NCBI GenBank assembly: GCA_013397865.1
Contig: VZTI01002345.1
Location: forward strand, 482,075 to 546,074
From: Struthidea cinerea
Lineage: Eukaryota; Chordata; Aves; Passeriformes; Corcoracidae
Direction of reading: 5' to 3'
DNA length: 64,000 nt
How positions within the stretch are numbered: position 1 is the stretch's first letter; each line of letters starts with the position of its first letter. Positions 61,492 through 64,000 of this stretch are shown piece by piece. The notes under the pieces are model-generated. The model was given only the letters and a program-made list of their open reading frames with translations, was not told where the DNA came from and did not search any database. Both the position numbers and the translations under genes were made by a program.

Positions 61492-63706
61492 GGGGGCTGC
61501 AGCACGCCCGGCCACCCACGGGCTCCCCGCGGGCTCCCCGGTGCGGCCGTGGCTGCGGGCTGGGCAGCGGGGCAGGGCTGGCACGTCCCTACCCAACCGT
61601 GAGCAGGTGCCAGGCGGGTGGGGACAGGCCCCAGGCACTGCTCTGTGCGTCCCACATGGGGCTGGGGGTCTGCTTTGAGGCAGAGTGGGGCTCACCCTCC
61701 TGTGTACCTGTACCTGTGGGGTGGCTGGGGGGCAGCCACCTCTGCCCAGGTGCCACTGAAAGCCCCGAGGAAACGCTCACCCACACGAAACCTGCGAGGG
61801 CACAGCAGTGCCAGAGCTGGGGATGTGTCCTGGGGATGCTCCGAGCCTGGGGAAAGGCTGATGGGTTCCTCAGAAAGGGAAAATGGGCAGGCTGGGGGCC
61901 GAGGGTCATTGAGCAGGGGCTGTGTGTCTGTGCTTGCCCACCCAGCCCCGGCCCTGCAGCCACAGGGCTCACTCCTCCAGCTCCCTGCAGATGGCTCCTC
62001 TGGATTTTTCCGTTCCTAATCAAATCACATCAGGTCGGGTTTCCCTCCCGAGTCACCTTCCTGCCAGCTCAGTGGGGTGCACGGGCCATCAGCCCTGTGC
62101 CAGGCGATGGCTGCAGTCGGGCAGGTCCTGCTCCACAGCCTTCGGGTGCCCGAGACCCTTCAGAGGGTTAAGGGTGACAGTGGGACAAGGAGTGCTGAGA
62201 GACTGCTGCTGCCTGCGTCCTGATCTTCCCCCTGGAAGGGGACCTGGGGTGGTGAGGACTTGCCTGGAGCTCCAGCAGCGGGTGGTCCCTGCCAGGAAGA
62301 GGGAAATGAGCTCATGTGGCTCCTCCACTCTTTGGATGGGGTGAGCTGGGCTCTGCAGTTCGCCCCAGTCCTGCTGCCAACCTCGGTGGCCAGGGGACCT
62401 TCCCCAGGGGCTCTGTCCCCGGGACATGGCCTAGTGCTTGACTGCAGCACATGGGTGCCTGCATCCCTCCCTTCTCCCTTGAATTCAGCCAAACTCATCG
62501 CACTGCTGCTGCCGTGAGCCTGGAAGTGCCCTCTTGGAGTCACCGGAGGGCACGGGGCTCTTCCAGCCCAAACATGAGGGGGGATAAAGGGCACAAGCGT
62601 GCCTTTAAATAGCCTGTCAAGGACAGGCTCTCCCAGGAGGAATGCTCTGGCTGGCCCGGTGGAACATGCCTGTGGCTGGGGGCACGGGGGGACAGCCGGG
62701 CAGGGCCGGCTGCTCGCCACGAGGGCAGGTCAAGGTTAGGCATGGCCCTGGCCCGGTGCCACCGTGCCATGGCTTGGCACCAGGGAAGCAGAGCTGTGCA
62801 AACAGGGAAATGAATGCCAGGCCAGGGTTTTGCCGTGCCCGGGGCCGATCTGGAGGTGGCAGCGGAGCCAGGCAGGCGCTGCTGCCTGCGACCTGCCCGC
62901 CACCCCGCACGGAATTTGGCACCGGCACAGCCCGGCTGCCGGAGCAGCCTCGGGGGCAGCTCCGGTTGTCCCGGAGCCGCTGCTGCACTCCTGTCCGGGC
63001 TGATTCATATCCTGGACGTGCAGGCACTTGGATATTGTCCACCTGCGGGGTGTGACAGCGCTCGGCTGTGTCCCCAGGGCACGGGGTGCCAGCCCGGCCG
63101 CGTGCCGGGAGCAGGACGGGGCAGCTCTGCGTGGCTGCTGCTCCCTGGGGACACGGCGGGGCCACCAAGCACATCCCAGGTGGAGACCCCGGGATGGCAG
63201 GAGGCTGGCTGAGTGCCCAGGGGTCCATGTGCCCGTTGGCCCTGCTGGGGCACCCCGGCGGCGGAGAGGTGTGAGAGAAAGCAGCGGCCAGGCGAGCCCC
63301 AAGCCCAGGCTCCCAGTTCCGGACCCCTCCCCTCAGAAGGGGAGAGGGCGGGAAAGGGGAGAAGTGGGGAGCCAGGAGGAGCAGCGTGGCTGCCCTGGGC
63401 TGAAGGGCACAGCCAGCCCGAGTGGCTTTGGGCACGGAGCTTGAGTTCCCCCCACTGCCAGGCTGAGCTGGCTCCGGGCAGAGCCAGCCTGTGCTGCACT
63501 GTTCCCAGCCACCTGCCCGTGTGCGGGAGCAAGTGGCCCCCGAGCCCCCGGGCACCCTCGCTGCCCCCTCGTGTGCCAGCCGGGACCAGCGTGGCCCGAG
63601 GAAGGGCTGAGCCCCACGGCGAGCGAACCTGGGGCTGCGGAGCAGGAGGGGAGGTGCGAGCAGCAGCGCTCGCTCCAGGCTGGTGCAGCTGGCACCTGAA
63701 TTGTCT

Positions 63707-63712
63707 AATAAA
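63707..63712 (+). terminator. ARHGEF37: Polyadenylation signal AATAAA, candidate ARHGEF37 3' end
   Basis: AATAAA in tctaataaagtgtgaaa, followed by T/G-rich gtgtgaaattgctttcatgc and ttgctgtgcc. It is the first canonical signal on the plus strand after the ARHGEF37 stop codon. Confidence 0.5.
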
Positions 63713-63739
63713 GTGTGAAATTGCTTTCATGCTCTGCTA

Positions 63740-64000
63740 CCTTTGCTGTGCCGGACCGTCATTACGGCCCCCCCTCGCCGCCCGCACCGGCTGCCGCCGT
63801 GTCCCGCTGTCGCGGCGCTGCCAGATGAGCCCCGGGCCGCAGCCGTGCCTGGCACAGCCCCGCAGGACCCTGTGCCGGGGGCTGCGGTGGTGCCCAGCGT
63901 CCCCTCCGCCCCTCTCAGCCCCTCCGCTGTGCCCACGCCGTGTAACAGCTCAAACCGCTGCGGGGGCATCGCACGGGTGGGGTAGGGTTCCTGCCGTGGG
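63740..64000. other. CpG-rich block at the right window edge
   Basis: CpG-dense sequence (cgccgcccgcaccggctgccgccg and similar) starts right after the poly(A) signal. It could be the start of the next gene's promoter; in human the next gene is PPARGC1B. Its first coding exon is not visible here. Confidence 0.3.

Larger units (their letters stand above)
60134..63730 (+). other. ARHGEF37: Probable ARHGEF37 3' UTR and downstream DNA
   Basis: No canonical AATAAA is seen before 63707, so the 3' UTR may be up to 3.6 kb. It includes the GCAC minisatellite and the (CCCTG)n array. No further coding exon is recognised. A shorter UTR using a non-canonical signal (for example GATAAA near 62,582) is possible. 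Confidence 0.45.

Noticed and set aside
61242..62171. Long overlapping ORFs on both strands downstream of ARHGEF37
   Set aside because: GC-rich chance frames around the (CCCTG)n repeat. Their translations are low-complexity Pro/Ala/Gly without recognisable domains.
62617..63555. 312-codon minus-strand ORF near the right edge
   Set aside because: Antisense to the presumed ARHGEF37 3' UTR, Pro/Ala/Gly-rich, and overlapped by equally open frames on both strands. Typical of GC-rich non-coding DNA.
1..64000. CRISPR arrays, bacterial defence systems, prophage or operon structures
   Set aside because: The sequence is a vertebrate nuclear locus with split genes. The only arrays present are simple or minisatellite repeats without spacer structure.

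Overview
The window looks like a stretch of a bird nuclear genome (a close reptile cannot be excluded). It has split genes with GT-AG introns, CpG-rich promoters, CR1-type LINE tails, two runs of N (assembly gaps), and no bacterial-style operons. It holds two protein-coding genes in head-to-head (divergent) order: CSNK1A1 on the minus strand (about 3.79-36.45 kb) and ARHGEF37 on the plus strand (coding 52.62-60.13 kb). The same neighbour pair is found at human 5q32, which supports both identifications.

Region by region: 1-3.78 kb is gene-free AT-rich sequence 3' of CSNK1A1. From 3.79 to 36.08 kb lies CSNK1A1, with ten constitutive coding exons plus the alternative 28-codon 'L' exon. Splicing these exons gives 337 codons (365 with L), with phases agreeing at every junction. 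Around 35.6-36.7 kb is its CpG-rich promoter and 5' leader. This contains a perfect TISU/YY1 element that begins a six-codon upstream ORF, and a pair of facing CCAAT/GC-box arms. From 36.9 to 37.2 kb two CR1 tails lie side by side. From 37.2 to about 50 kb is GC-rich DNA in which I recognise no gene. At 50.0-50.9 kb a GC-rich block with a 277-base gap and a 29-bp tandem repeat is the best candidate for the ARHGEF37 first exon and promoter. From 52.6 to 60.1 kb are twelve coding exons of ARHGEF37 (682 codons; DH, BAR and two SH3 domains). From 60.13 to about 63.73 kb is a probable 3' UTR, which starts with a striking array of about forty GCAC-type units carrying more than twenty E-box hexamers. 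It ends at an AATAAA at 63,707.

The two genes have no direct pathway link visible here. CSNK1A1 is a constitutive Ser/Thr kinase of the beta-catenin destruction complex; ARHGEF37 is a membrane-binding BAR/SH3 Rho-GEF-like protein linked to endocytosis. The notable signals are regulatory: three mapped sources of CSNK1A1 isoform diversity (L exon, a GC-AG alternative donor for the S segment, and a stop codon overlapping the last donor), the TISU uORF, and the E-box minisatellite. I found no convincing sign of an undescribed multi-gene system.
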